From NCBI GenBank assembly GCA_021234155.1, contig JAJEKV010000075.1:3691720-3755719 (forward strand): a stretch of 64,000 bases of DNA, given 5' to 3'. The translations under genes were made by a program, and so were the position numbers. Positions 1-12,029 of this stretch are shown one piece after another. Within the stretch, counting starts at the first letter, position 1. Each line of letters begins with the position of its first letter. Under the pieces are notes generated by a model, which was not told the DNA's origin, did not search any database, and saw nothing but the letters and a program-made list of their open reading frames with translations. Origin of the DNA: Isoetes taiwanensis. Lineage: Eukaryota > Streptophyta > Lycopodiopsida > Isoetales > Isoetaceae.

Positions 1-2050
1 TAGGGTTCAAACACACCATAGATTTTCTGCTAAGCTCGAAGACCTCCTTCAACCTGCACAAATGCTCCTCCCTTGTATTAGCCAAGCATAGGTCGTCCAA
101 AAAAATTCCAAGCCCTTTGTTTAACATGGAACCATAGACCATTGCCATGCATCTCTGGAATGTTGCTGGCGCGTTCATTAAACCGAATGGCATTACCTTC
201 ATCGCATATGTTCCCCATGGCGTAATAAATGCAGTCTTAGGCATGTCCTTTTGACAAACAGATATCTGGTTGAAGCCACTAAAACCGTCCATAAATGAAA
301 ATACTTCCTTAGTTGCTGCTTGATACAACAATTCCTCTTGGAATGGTAATGGGTAATGATCTTTTAATGTCGCCTTATTAAGATCCTGATAATCCACACA
401 TACTCTTACCTTTTTGTTCTTCTTAAGCACCGGTACAATGCAAGAAACCCATGTGGGATTTTCAATTTCAAATATAAAACCGACCTGCAGTAATTTATCT
501 ATCTCCTCCTTCACCATGTTCAGCAAATGTGGATTTATTCTTCTCATCTTATGCTTCACTGGTTTGGCTCCCTCCTTTAGATTGATGTGAAATTCACAAA
601 TTTCAGGAGGTATCCCTTTTAACTCACCATAATCCCAAGCAAAGCAGTCTGCAAATTCAGCAAACATTCTGGATAACTCCTCCTTTTCTTGATCAGTTGC
701 CATTAATCCTACTTGCAGTGTTCTCAGCTTGCCATTCTTTTGGACTGTAACTTCACAAGCATCAGCACAATCACTAGTACTTATGGTGAAAATCTCACAC
801 ATATGTCTGTCTGCCCCTTGTGGTAACTCCTCTTCCTTGACTGCCCCTTCAGTGAGTGCTTCCATTATTATTCTTTTGCAAAGAGCATCTGCTTCGCCAT
901 TCTGTGCCCTCGGTACATGTGTGATGCATACTTCTTTAAACTTCCCAAGCAATTCCATGACCCGTTGATACGGCTGCTCTAAGTGGGCACTCTTCACCTG
1001 ATAAATTTGCCTGATTTGATTGCATACCAGCTCCGAATCCCCAAAAACCTGCAAGTGGTCAATTTGTTTATTCAAGGCTAGGCTTAACCCCATAATCAGA
1101 GCTGCATACTCTGCCATGTTATTTGTACATAGGGGAATGGACTGGCCGTGTTGCAATATCAATTCGTGTTGGGTTCCTCTCATGATGATACCTATAGACG
1201 CTAAACCTATTTTCTTGGAGACCCCACCATCAAACCACAGATAAGCTTGTGCGTTAATGGACTCTACAAGGTTTGGTTGGTTGGTAACTTTTGGTTCAAG
1301 TGTGAGTTCATACTGACCAGCACAAACTTCGGTGACTGCCTCTTCTACTTCTGCTAGATAGACTGGCAACTCAAGACTTTTGGGATGTTTTCGTGTATAG
1401 ATTACTGCTCTATTATGCCCGTCTGATATATGACACTCTCCTTTGCTCCAAATAGGCCTAGCATCTACTGCTGTGAGCCAGGTCCTACCTAAAAGCAAAT
1501 CATAGCTACCTGCATGCTGTGAATTGTCTGCAAATGCTATCACCATGAAACTTGCTCTCGACTTGACACCTAGGATATTCAGTTTGACATTCTCGACCAT
1601 CCCTATTGGGCTGACTGACTGTTGGTTGAACCCCTTGATAATTAGCGGTGAGGATGATGTGACCTGCAGACCTAACCTTGACATAATGTGATATGGCATG
1701 ACATTTACACCAGATCCCCCGTCAATAATGACATTTGATATCGCAAAATCTCCTATTTGAGCAGAGCAAGTTAGTACCCCAGGATCTTCAAAATTTGCCT
1801 CACTAACTAACAAAGTGTTTGCACTCTCATTAGTGGAACCTTCACAGCCTATCAACCTAAGAAAACACTGTTTATAAGAAGGAGACTCTTTGAACAATGA
1901 TAACAGGCCTATGCTTACCTTGGTGTTTTTTAGCAGGTGTTCAACTTGGCTGTCAAGGTTTTTGTCATTGCCCACTCTACAGATTTTGGGGATGGGAGCT
2001 GCTGGCACTTTTAGTCCATCTGGCTGGTCTTGTTTGTTAGTCGCTCTTTT
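1..2050 (-). CDS. Ty3/gypsy pol, protease-RNase H-RT part (cut by window edge)
   Basis: One open minus-strand frame runs from a TGA at 2051-2053 to the window edge. In coding order I read a retropepsin with IDGGSGVNVM (about 1697-1726) and LLLGRTWL (about 1475-1500), then a stand-alone RNase H with DGG (1223-1231), NMAEYAA (about 1101-1120), GDSELV (about 1025-1042) and NGEADAL (about 885-905), then a reverse transcriptase with RVCVDYQDLN (about 380-410), MPFGLMNAPATFQR (152-193) and FLDD (92-103). The RNase H resembles the RVT_3 (archaeal/plant type) family and lies before RT rather than after it. FLDD replaces the usual YxDD. The tethered RNase H and integrase would lie outside the window. 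Protein name and domain order are certain; completeness is unknown. Confidence 0.9.
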
Positions 2051-2305
2051 TCAGCTCTTTTGACCTCCCCTCCACCTAACCTAGTCCGCGACCATCCACG
2101 GATGTTAAATTGTCATCACACGCGTTTCAATAAGGCATGTGTTAACCTCAGCCACTTTCTTAGCTCCCTTAGCTTTCTCATATGCCATTACTTGGCGAGA
2201 ATTTAACATCATGCCTGTTAGATTACACCGTATGAACACCGCGAGGCGAGTCTTTACCATAGTGTCCAATTTTATCGCATCGTGGACAAGGCCTCTGTAG
2301 CATGT

Positions 2306-3210
2306 CTCTTACAGGTGACCCGTTCTCTTGCAATGGTTGCAAACACCGGCATTTGGGCCCTTAGTTATTTCCCTCATATTCCTTTGCATTTCTTCCATCA
2401 TAGTCTTCATTTGCTCACTAAAGCGTTCCTGTTTGCTTAGCAAAGCTGTATCTTCATTTCTTCCTGCTTTGCTTTTTTCAGTTCTTCTTGAGTAAGCCTC
2501 AATTGCTCCTTCAAATCCATGATCTCCCTTTCTATTCTCCTTTGCATAAACTGAAGCGAAATTGTTAGGATACTTCGATTGATGCCTTCTACCCAATATC
2601 CGGTAGTTCTATATTCAGGCTTTGGTAATTCTGCAGTTGAAAGACTCAATGATTTTGCTTTGTTAAATACCTGCGAGATGGTAGTGAATTCACCAGCTTC
2701 AAACATCTTAGTGAGTTTATAGCTTATTCTTGGTTTCATCCTCAGACCATATATAAAAAAGTGAATCACTGTTGGAAGAGCATTCTCTATATGTCTTTCC
2801 TGGCATACCTTGAGATAATGTGAAAATCTCTCTATGTAATCAATTACCTCCTCTCCGGCTTGAAGTTGGAAGGTATGTACTCGTGGACCAAGGTTCTGTC
2901 TTTGAGTGCTACAATCAACCCTTGTAATAAAAGAGTTACACAAAGAATCCCAAGTTAGTTCTTCATGCATAGTGAAATGCTCATACCACAGCTTGGCTTT
3001 CTCTTTCATGCATTTTCCGAACATGGAAATTTTATCTCCTCTCCTCCTGCCATGTAACTCATAGTAGTCTTCAAAGGTGTGCAGGAACTCAGTAGGATTC
3101 CAAGAACCATCAAATACAGGAGGCGATGGTGCAAGTGGTGCTAAAAGCATTCCAAGTTCTGGTGGATAAAACCACTGCATTCCCTTGCCCCTCGCATTCC
3201 CCGCCCCCAC
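2306..3210 (-). pseudogene. Ty3/gypsy gag, frameshifted
   Basis: Gag of the same element. The open frame from 3210 gives a capsid-like segment (residues about 25-190, including FDGSWNPTEFLHTFEDYYEL and WDSLCNSFITR) and then a Glu/Lys-rich coiled coil. It ends at 2437, but the coiled coil continues in another minus frame (2309-2596) to a zinc-knuckle start, CNHCKRTGH, followed directly by a stop. The remaining CCHC cysteine and the gag-pol junction at about 2050-2305 are out of frame. This copy therefore needs at least one frameshift and has a stop, and is probably inactive although pol remains open. The start at 3210 is the first ATG; the real start may be further right. Confidence 0.8.
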
Positions 3211-3988
3211 ATCTTACGGTAGTGGCCCTTGGTTGGTAGCTGACTGACTATCAGCCACCTCCTCAACCCTTCTTACCATTTCTTAAAATCTGCAACAGCA
3301 CAATGACTTTCCAGGAAAACTTATCTCGGTAGGACCTCCAAATGATTGCTCTCTGCCTGGTTCAAAGAGCAAGTCACAGAAGGAGATGCGGTCTGGACCT
3401 CCAAGACACTTCTGGTGGTGTCTACACCTTGCGAATCCTTTAGGCAGGGTCAATGGCAATAATATTATACTGTTTTCCCTTTTTAAAACAAAACGGAATT
3501 TGCAAGATATGAAAAGACGACAAGGAGGCTACAAAGAACAAGGCACTGTGATTGATAGAGGAAAGGTCCAAGCAATTCAACAGAATGTGGTTTTTTCTTT
3601 TTCTTTTTTTTCCAAATATGAGAGTACACAATAGGAAGAAAGGTCTCGTATTAATGGAAGATCTTAGTAGCTGGTTTTGAATATGGCAAACAAATAAGGA
3701 GTGCAGAAAGATGACAATTAAGATAACAACTGACTAGAACCAAATGAAATGGAAGCAAAACCATCAATTGACAACTTACAAAAGTAGCCTGCACATTTTG
3801 GGACACAGCAAAAGCACTGCATTATCAGAGTTTACAAGATCGATTGATCAAAGGGTTACAACATAAACTAGTGCTAGGAAGCAACGTTTTCTGTAAAATA
3901 CGTGGCAATGATGAACATAACAAATTGCATCAGAACTTTCGAACCATAAACAGCTGATTGTGTTGACTGCAACCAGCTCCAAATACCA
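3211..3988. other. non-coding flank of the gypsy element
   Basis: Upstream of gag on the minus strand, so probably 5' leader or LTR. I could not find a convincing primer-binding site or LTR boundary. Overlapping short ORFs on both strands at 3386-3634 look like chance frames. A T-rich run lies at about 3590-3615. Confidence 0.4.
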
Positions 3989-6900
3989 TCAAGGAAGACA
4001 ACGGAACCAGATGATACCACACTTCGCCCTGATCAAGCAAGCACCAGAGCCATTTGGCGACTTCCCTTCTTCGTAGACAAGAACTCCAGTGATTCCAGAA
4101 CCGTCCCGAATGAGAGCCCCCCTTTTTCTTTTCCTGCCTGCCCCTTTAACAGATCGCTTCCCTGCCCGCAAATCCTCTGTAGATCTTCTGTTATACCTGT
4201 AAGATTGCATCATTTGCTGGCCGAATCCCTTAGCTCTGTTCTTGGCATGCATCCTTGCAATTTCGGAATTCCCACAGGTCTAGGTCTTAGGTCTTGGAAA
4301 GGAACGGCATGGTATTGGCAAAAAAGCAAAGGTAATGGTCTAGGGCTTGGAAACAAGAAACGAAAATGTGAACAGAAGATAAATGTGTTGGTGAAAAATG
4401 AAAACAGTTCTGCCCTGTATATATGTTCTCTTGTACTTCTATTTTTTCTTTTTTTTCCTTTTTTGGGCCATTTGGGCATAGGATACCCCCTATTGGAAAG
4501 ACAGAAGCAACAAGTGTGATATCTGTGGCATAGATGTGCTCACATGGCATGGTATTCAGAACTCTCTTTTTTTTTCTTTTTCTTTTCTTTTTTTTCTCTT
4601 TTTTTTTTTTAATAGCGGATGGATGGCCATATGAGATCAAACTAATTGACGAGTAGGCGAGAACTAGTGAGGTCATTATGAAAATATGGCAATGGTTCTC
4701 AATTGGGATTTTATAGGCACGAAGATGGTGGAACAAGCGGAGAGTTTAACAACACAATGGGGAATTGAAATAGCAACTAAATAATGCTTACCAACTTTGT
4801 CTCCATTAATGTACCACGTCCTCAACTTATGTGCAGCATCCTTTAAATGTCAGATCCATGCTCCAATTTCCTTCAAATGTGCGCTCCAAATATTTGCTCC
4901 CATCTACGTAATCTCCGTGTCATGCACCCTGGTCAGCGTGTTGTAACTGCAATGCTCTGAAAGGTATTTAGCAGAATGCTTGGAGTATTTAGCAGATTGC
5001 TAAAGCTGTGTCCCTTATGCAACATGCTTGAGAACAGAAATAGAGAATGCTGTGGACAGTGGAGAGTTATGGGTGAATGCAAGGTGAGATGGATGCATTG
5101 ATGGTTTTAGCATATGCTGAACAAAATGCTCTAACTAAATGCATGTTTTCTGTTGGGCACCAGAATGGTGGCCAACACCATACCTATATTAGGACCCTTT
5201 GGATAAAGTTGTCTCAGGCCATGCTCTTCTAAACCTGGAAGCAAGTAATCAATCTGTTCAAGCCAAATATAGAAGCCAAACGTACTAACCATGTTGAAGC
5301 TACAAAATATCAATAAACGAATATCACGAAAATTGCATACGGTCATCCAACTACCATGCTATCATTCAAGCAGAAATATATAACTTCATGTGTAATAACT
5401 AATTGAAACAGTGGGTATTGAATTACAAACCCGCAAAGCTACCTATTACTTCCCAGACTGAACAACACTGCAATTACAGCAGTCCAAGCAACCACATTCC
5501 AAATAATTGTCTTATTAAATTCCTACAATAACATCAGTTGCAAAGTGATGCAAGACAATATTGGGAATTTCTAATTTCTAATAAAAATGTTTCTTAATGT
5601 TGTAATATATCTTATCAAAATTTTACAAATTTTTGTCTCCAGTCCTTCAAGCGAGAAATAGCATTGATATGGATCTGTCTTATCATTGCTGGGAAATATG
5701 GCAAATGCCATGTCTGGGCGATAAAGTTTATTGTTATATCCTGCAATCCTTCATTTGCAACAATTGATTCCCTTGCTATGCATGTAGACCTTCTATGTTG
5801 TTTATTAATTGTTGTTGTTATGCACATGATTTGTTGCAAGCGAAACAATTTTTGAGGGAAGTAAGTGGTTCACTTGACAATTGAGTTTATAACCTTCTCA
5901 AATAAATATATTGTTTAAACTTCTAAACTACTGAAAATGAAATCTGCAACATGCTACAAAATGGAAGATGTTAAACAAAGAACTATGAATGTATCGCAAC
6001 ACCAGAAGTACTTCTGGCTTTTCTTCTTCATTGTATGATAATATATAGATTCTTTGATATGTGAATGATTCTGGAGATGGGGTTTTCCTGTGTGTTGGAG
6101 GATATTGAAGTATCTATTACCAACTCAAAATTGCCAACAACTCAAATTGTAACTATGCAACTATGAAATAAGAGCAAAACGATTGTAGGGTCTACAATAT
6201 AAATCTATGAGACTGAGTTCGTTTCATGCACCCCTAAGCAACAGCCAAGTAACATGCTTGATGTACAGGGAAATGGAACATGGGATTCCATTCCAGTTTG
6301 GAGGGGATCCCTTGAGCATTAAATGGGAACAAATCCCTTTCAAACCAAAAAGGAGATCATGGTCCATTACCCCACAACATTTAACCTTAGGCTTCAAATC
6401 TCTTTAGGCTCCAAATCCTCTTCAGCCCTCAAGAAATGTCTTTATAAAATTTCATATGGATACCATATCCATTAGATGGCATCCACTATGGTGGCTATAG
6501 GTTTGATCAGTTAATGGCTTCAAGATATAGTTGCTAATAGATATAAACAGTCAATTTAACACGAGATATTGGCTTATTATGCAACCTTTAGTACATGTAT
6601 TGGAGTTTAGTTATGTGGAATAAATACCTCAATTTGAAGGATGGACTGTTTTAGGTCGGCAAATAAGCAAAACTTCCCTTGACCGTAATTGCGTATGACT
6701 TATATTCTGACTGAGTATATGAACTTTCCTTGATATACAAAAGAGCAAAAAATATTATACAAAACTATGTGGTTTGTTAGAATTACATGGATAAGAAGAA
6801 GGCTACATAGGGTCTATGACGAAAATTGCTATGGCAGATTCATGTTAGAGTTAAAAATGTTACCAACCCCATATAATCGGGTGCCTTTAGAATGTCTATA

Positions 6901-7440
6901 GAAACACACAACCTCACTTATGCGCGGCAACGCCCGACACACGTTTATTAGAGCAACAGGTAGGGGCTAATCATTTCAACTAGGGGCTAAGACATCTGTT
7001 GATGGTACACCTTATCACCTTGAACATGTCTTAGCTTGATTATTCAATAGTATCCTCATTCATTACATGAGCAAATAAGTAGAATAGACTACGCTACTAT
7101 GATGAAAAGCCAAAATCCAAGTCTTCTTTTATATTGAGGTACAATCCTCATAGATGTGTATGAGAGAAAAATTTATTTTCATGTAAATCATTCTTAGATG
7201 GTTAAAGTAATAGGAAAACCTACTTCATGCTATCAACGGAAAGAAATTGAAAGATTGGGGAGAATGACTCTATGATGTCAAATTTGTTTACCTAAGATGC
7301 TTATCACGATAAGCATTTTCATCTAACAACCTAAAGGAACAACAAAAATAATTTGCTTAATAACAATTTAACACTTCATGTGTTATGTTCAAACTTTAAG
7401 CTTAATCTGGAGAATATTTTAGGAGGACAATTTCAAACAG
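3989..7440. other. gene-poor stretch, nothing recognised
   Basis: A 87-codon minus frame at 3989-4252 encodes a very basic peptide (GRKRKRG, many Arg/Lys) with no recognised domain. Pyrimidine and T runs lie at 4441-4460 and 4561-4611. The minus frames at 5131-5346 and 5615-5848 match no family I know. The rest is AT-rich with frequent stops on both strands. No TIR pair, target duplication or LTR was found by eye. Confidence 0.4.
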
Positions 7441-7484
7441 TAACTTATAATGGACAAAGATATAATTTTAAATACCAATAAAAA

Positions 7485-7512
7485 GCCCAGCAATGCTGGG
7501 CACTTTTTCTAG
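7485..7512 (+). mobile_element. Helitron-type 3' terminus
   Basis: A perfect short hairpin, GCCCAGCAATGCTGGGC (7485-7501), is followed after 7 nt by CTAG (7509-7512) and then T. A palindromic stem a few bases before CTRR with a T flank is the known signature of Helitron 3' ends. The element body would lie to the left; I could not locate a TC 5' end. The same stem recurs inverted at 19506-19522. Confidence 0.55.
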
Positions 7513-7513
7513 T

Positions 7514-8420
7514 TGCATTATAAGTATAAGATGACGATTAACATGTATTAACTTGAGAACACATGGGATTTGAACCCGTTACAAATTTTTGGCTGAGAAA
7601 GGAAGGTTTTAATAAAAAATAAGAGTTTTATGAGAGGTTATTTTTTACCAAATCATTGTATGTAATATCTAAATCACAAAAAATAGATAAAGAAGAGAAG
7701 CACTAGAGAGAGAATGTCATCATTGTTTCTGCGCTCATAACTTGAGCTACAGAGGTCAGACTCAGATGATCTTGGGTTTATTGGAAAGCTTATATAGATA
7801 GTTTTTCATTGGCATGTGATTTGATCCAGATCTATCAAGACAGATACCTGCTTTTTGTACTTTTCAATCTGAATACTTTCTTCCAAAATGCAGATTTGAT
7901 GATAATATGCGTTTTATCATAACTTTTGAATATGGACTCCATTTTGTGTGTTTTTTATTGTGTTGGAGAGCTCTCTCTGGGATCTTTATGGTGATATATG
8001 ATATGTTGATATTTAATTAAGTTTTCTAAGTCAAAACATCAAATTTCCAGGTGGATTTGGTAAGGTTTCACACTTGATTAAAACATCATTTGCAGAATAG
8101 CAAATCATACTCCCTGTTCAGCTGATCATTCGGCTCATATCTTTTGTCATGTATCATTATAGTGCAGTAAGCTTTTATGAAGATATTGAAAAGATATGTT
8201 ATCGTGGCCACACTTTGTATCGAAAAAAAAAAAAACCAAAAGTTTTTGTTTTGTTTTTATTTGTGTTTTTGTTTTTGTTTTCGCTTTCGCTTTCTTTTTT
8301 TAGCGCAAAAATCTAACCTTGGACGTCACATTATCTTGAAGCCTAGCCTATCCATTTATTTAAAAAAATGACTTGTACCCTTCTATATCGTGCCTTAAAA
8401 ACTATCTTCTCATGTCCTTT
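7514..8420. other. intergenic, possible tRNA-like B box
   Basis: No gene. At about 7565-7579 the minus strand reads GGGTTCAAATCCC, matching a pol III B box, but no clear A box was found, so a SINE is only possible. T/A-rich runs lie at 8225-8300. The right edge, CTTTCAG at about 8414-8420, looks like the splice acceptor of the PHD pseudogene. Confidence 0.35.
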
Positions 8421-8548
8421 CAGAAGGGTCTTCCGCATCCCCAACCAACCCTTCCAAAATTTCGGAAAACGACACCAATGAAAATTGTTGTGCTATCTGT
8501 TGCGATGACGGTGACCTGATTGGCTGTGGTTACTGCCCGTTTTTGTAT

Positions 8549-8557
8549 CATTTTGAA
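8549..8557. repeat. 9-bp target-site duplication, left copy
   Basis: CATTTTGAA here is repeated exactly at 10507-10515, directly outside the terminal inverted repeats of the inserted element. Removing the insert and one copy restores the PHD reading frame (..YHFECVNL..), so it is a true target duplication. Confidence 0.9.
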
Positions 8558-8777
8558 GGGTGAAAATAGCTTTACCCTGGTTTTGGTGATTCCATCGCGG
8601 TGACTACTCTCCCGCGGAATCACTAATCCTCCGGAAATGGGATCCGTTTCGGGTCCCATTATCCGTACCTGACAGCGTCAGATGTACCTTTTGATGGATC
8701 CCAATCGTCCGTCAGGGTCCATCTTGGCCGTTCGTTTTATACCTTTCGGCAGAATCACATCCGCAAAATACCGCCGG

Positions 8778-9060
8778 ACGGAATCACCACTCTGTTATTC
8801 CACGCGACGGAATCACACTGAATTGATACCGCCAGATGGAATCACTTACTGTAGTATTCACCTCCGTGGAATCACCCATGACAGATTCCATCAGATGGAA
8901 TCACCATTCAGAATTGATCCCCCTTGGTGGAATCACCCGTGATAGATTCCACCAAATGGAATCACCGTTCAGAATTGATCCTGCCCAGTGGAATCACATA
9001 TCATAATATTCTCTCTCCGTGGAATATTCGGTGGCATATTCTACCGGACGGAATCACTAG
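8778..9060. repeat. subterminal array of GGAATCAC motifs
   Basis: About ten copies of GGAATCAC or close variants occur at roughly 25-40-bp spacing just inside the left TIR, several alternating with AGAATTGAT or ATATTC. The right end lacks the long array. Subterminal repeats of this kind are often transposase-binding sites; that role here is inference. Confidence 0.7.
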
Positions 9061-9218
9061 GTAATGTTTGCCATTTTCGTGCCTGTCCATTGTTATTCTC
9101 TGCACTGCCCATAATTTTTATGGATGGGGATTTGAACCCCTTGCCAATATCGGCAATGCCATGGGCTGCTTTAAAACAAGAATAAGAAACAAGGAACAGG
9201 ATCATCAACCTTTGTCCA

Positions 9219-9335
9219 AGCTTGCTTTTGCTATTTTTTCAGTAGAAATGAGCTGAAACTCCGTAAGCCAAGCCTTTGTCCAAGCTTGCTTTTGCTGTCT
9301 TTTCAGTAAGAATGTGCTGAAACTCCATAAGCCAA
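9219..9335. repeat. two-copy tandem repeat inside the MULE
   Basis: A unit of about 60 bp containing CCAAGCTTGCTTTTGCT, TTTTCAGTA and GCTGAAACTCC occurs twice in direct orientation with a few differences. It has no coding content I can recognise. Confidence 0.7.
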
Positions 9336-11289
9336 GCTTCATTCCCTGCTGGAACAGAACCAAAAACTTCGAAAAAAACCTGCAGAACCCATGTCTTAAA
9401 ATTTGCAGATTGATCAGATATGTTTTCTTAGTTATAGGCCGTCATATTTGTAGCCTAGACTCGAAATAGATCCCATACTTGTTTATTTCTCAGATATGAC
9501 AAATTCAAACATATGCGGCATCTAGAAGACTGAATCTCTGTCAAAAATACCCTTTTTCTACAGTTTGGAGGCCTTATTTGAAGAACATTCGATGCCAAAA
9601 ATTTGGCGGGATTGTATTGGAAGAATCGGGTTTTCTCCTCCCGAAAACAGGATTTACTTCTTCGTTCGATGCTTAAATTTTTCTCTCTGTTGCAGTTTTT
9701 TCTCTTTACCCTGCCTATGTCGGAGTGGCGGAGAAGAACCTGCCATAGCCATTCCTTCTTCAAAGCTCAAACTCTGCACCAGAAATCTAATCCAATAGCA
9801 AGGCAAATCACGGCTGGGCTTTTCGGATTGGGCATAAAAATTAGTTATCCATCTCTCAAATACGCCCTAATATCTCAGCTCCGGCGATGAAATAAATGCT
9901 TTGCCCTAATAATGCCGGCGATCACTTCGATTCCTTTCCTTATTCCTGCACTAACGGTGCAAAACAGAGCAGTAAAATGGCAGTGCCGCTGCAGCAGACT
10001 GTAATATATATCAAGCAAATTAGATAAGCTTAAAAATATGAATATTTTGCCACAGCAAGCTACCCATTGAGTTTTTCTTCGCCAACAAGAACAAGAAAAG
10101 AAGGAAGATCTCCGCAATCCCAGCCTGTTCAATCGCCATCTATCGCCGGAGCAAGCCGTCATAGCCCGCACTAGCTGAAACACCTCACCTCCCAGAAGAA
10201 CAGGAGTCAGAAATTTGAATTTTTACTGCAATATTCTGGATGGTGATTCCGTCGCGTGGAATAACAGGGCGGTGATTCCGTCCAGCGGTATTTTGCGGAT
10301 GTGATTCTGCCGGAAGGTATAAAACGGACGGCCAGGATGGACCCTACAGACGAATGGTTGGGATCCATCAGAAGGTACACCTGACGCGGTCAGGTACGAA
10401 TAACGAGGCCTCCGGAATGGATCCCGTTTTTGGAGGGTTAGTGATTCCGTGGGAGAGTAGTCACCGCGATGGAATCATCAAAACCAGGATAAAGCTATTT
10501 TCACCCCATTTTGAATGTGTTAATCTGGAGCGATTGTCTCCTAAGTAAGTGGTTTTGCCTGTGTTGCTTCTGCGTTATTTGTAAATCTTATATTTCAAAA
10601 TCTATTCCGGCAATGTAGTGCAAGCAGTGCCATTGCAAGATTCATACTTCTTGTGTTAGATCATCAACTGGTTATTTTTGCGGCCCAGAATGCGGATCTA
10701 TTTTTAAGAAACTAGAGAAAGTGGCAGGCAAAAGAAATACCATCAGTGTTGGTAAAAACCTAAGCTGGATTCTCCTCAAACATCCCGAAAAAGGGCAAAA
10801 AAGTCGACCAGAAGATTTCAAGCAGCCATTTGCAATGAAATTGATGCAGACCTATTTTCCATTTTTCTTAGATTTATGGAAAGATGGCACAAACTGAAGT
10901 GCATTTTATGCAGTGATTTTGGAACAAGGGGAAAAAGTTGCATCAGTTGCAATTCTGAGAGTACATGGTAACTATTCTACAGAGATGCCTTTTGTTGCTA
11001 CAGATCCTGAGTTTCAAAACAAAGACATGTGCAGGGGTCTTGTTGGTACCATTGAAAATTTGCTACACAACTTAGGGGTCGAATATTGGTTATACCTGCT
11101 ATGAGGCTGAAGGAATTTGCATAACTTCCTTCAATTTCAGGCCTATTAATGCTATTGTGAAGCAGGAATTATTGGCTCGAAATGCTCTCATGTGTCTAGG
11201 CACAAGGATTCTTCAAAAGCAAATGCTTAACAGAAATCAAGATCATGTTCAAGATCATGGTCCTCAGCATCACAGATTGTAATGATCCG

Positions 11290-12029
11290 TTAGGAGTCTT
11301 GTGCTGGTTTTTCCGTCATTATCGTTGCTTCAAAATCAACTGGCAAAAGTAGAGGTTAGGGTTTTATGTTCCATCTGCATATATCTTCGCCTATAACAAT
11401 CTGCTCCATCTGCATACATCTTCTACCATAAGCATTTCTGTTTCATCCTTGGTAGCATATTCTGCCATAAGTTTTGGTGGAGGATTTCTATTTCGACCTC
11501 AGTAAGAAGAATGGAAAAGTATTTCTTACTTTTTCCTCTGCATGTACTATAAACGGTAACGGCATGCCTATTCTGTTGTTTTTGAACATGTGATTCAATT
11601 AATTGACCTAATCCAAGCCTTAAATTACAAGGTAATCCAAGCCTCAAAACCTTAACCTAATTCAAGGTGAGGCAGCTGAGCAATGGCATGGCCGAAATGC
11701 TGGTGAAGATGAAAATGGCCTGCAAGCTGGATCTGAGACTAGATCTGTGAAGCCCTCTTTAATAATTCAAAGTGTTGGCATTTCGGATGGGATTTTTTCT
11801 GGACTTGTTGGGCTACCTTTTCAGAGAGCCAAATACACACGGGAGCACAACTCTTTTGTACTTATCAGAGTATTTAAACAAGGCAAAAATTTAAAAAGGT
11901 CAGCTATTTTTGTTTGAATGACATATGATTTACTGCATAAGAGGTGGCATCCTTTTAGTTCTTCGTATTCTCTTCTTGTTCCTGTTCATGTCCCATGAAT
12001 AACGATGGTTTTAAGTACGCCCGATTTGG
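11290..12029 (+). other. possible further exon material, unidentified
   Basis: No named gene. A plus-strand stretch at about 11670-11920 can be read without stops as a polar peptide (segments SLIIQSVGISDGIFSGLVGL and TREHNSFVLIRVFKQG). It could be a downstream exon of the PHD relic or unrelated host sequence; I see no decisive motif. Confidence 0.3.

Larger units (their letters stand above)
8558..10506. mobile_element. Mutator-like element (MULE), non-autonomous
   Basis: A 1949-bp insertion with long terminal inverted repeats (8558-8816 and 10242-10506, about 260 bp, roughly 85-90% alike by eye) that begin GGGTGAAAATAGC, flanked by a perfect 9-bp duplication. Long TIRs plus 9-bp TSDs are characteristic of Mutator-like elements. 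No transposase is present. The interior (9061-10241) has short frames on both strands but nothing I can identify; it could be captured host sequence (Pack-MULE). It sits inside an exon of the PHD/acetyltransferase relic. Confidence 0.88.
8421..11281 (+). pseudogene. PHD-finger/GNAT acetyltransferase-like gene relic
   Basis: After a CAG acceptor, the exon at 8421-8557 encodes a PHD-finger start (ENCCAICCDDGDLIGCGYCP, then FLYHFE). It resumes at 10516 after a transposon insertion (CVNLERLSP) and ends at a GTAAGT donor (10545). The next exon, from 10619, reads CKQCHCKIHTSC and FCGPECGSIFKKLE, typical of plant PHD-acetyltransferases of the IDM1-like type. It is interrupted by TGA at 10895. Downstream a degenerate acetyltransferase core (FYAVILEQGEKVASVAILRV, EMPFVATDPEFQNKDMCRG) runs to 11104, then needs a frameshift and passes further stops before FNFRPINAIVKQELLARNAL. 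The usual RRQGMCR acetyl-CoA loop has become QNKDMCR. The family normally acts on chromatin in the nucleus; this copy is broken by insertion, stops and frameshift. Confidence 0.8.

Noticed and set aside
4013-4027. Possible PBS on the minus strand (GTGGTATCATCTGG) for the first gypsy element
   Set aside because: Only eight bases match the initiator tRNA site, and the neighbouring sequence lacks a CA LTR end.
7565-7579. tRNA gene or SINE suggested by a B-box sequence
   Set aside because: No cloverleaf can be folded around it and no A box at the right distance.
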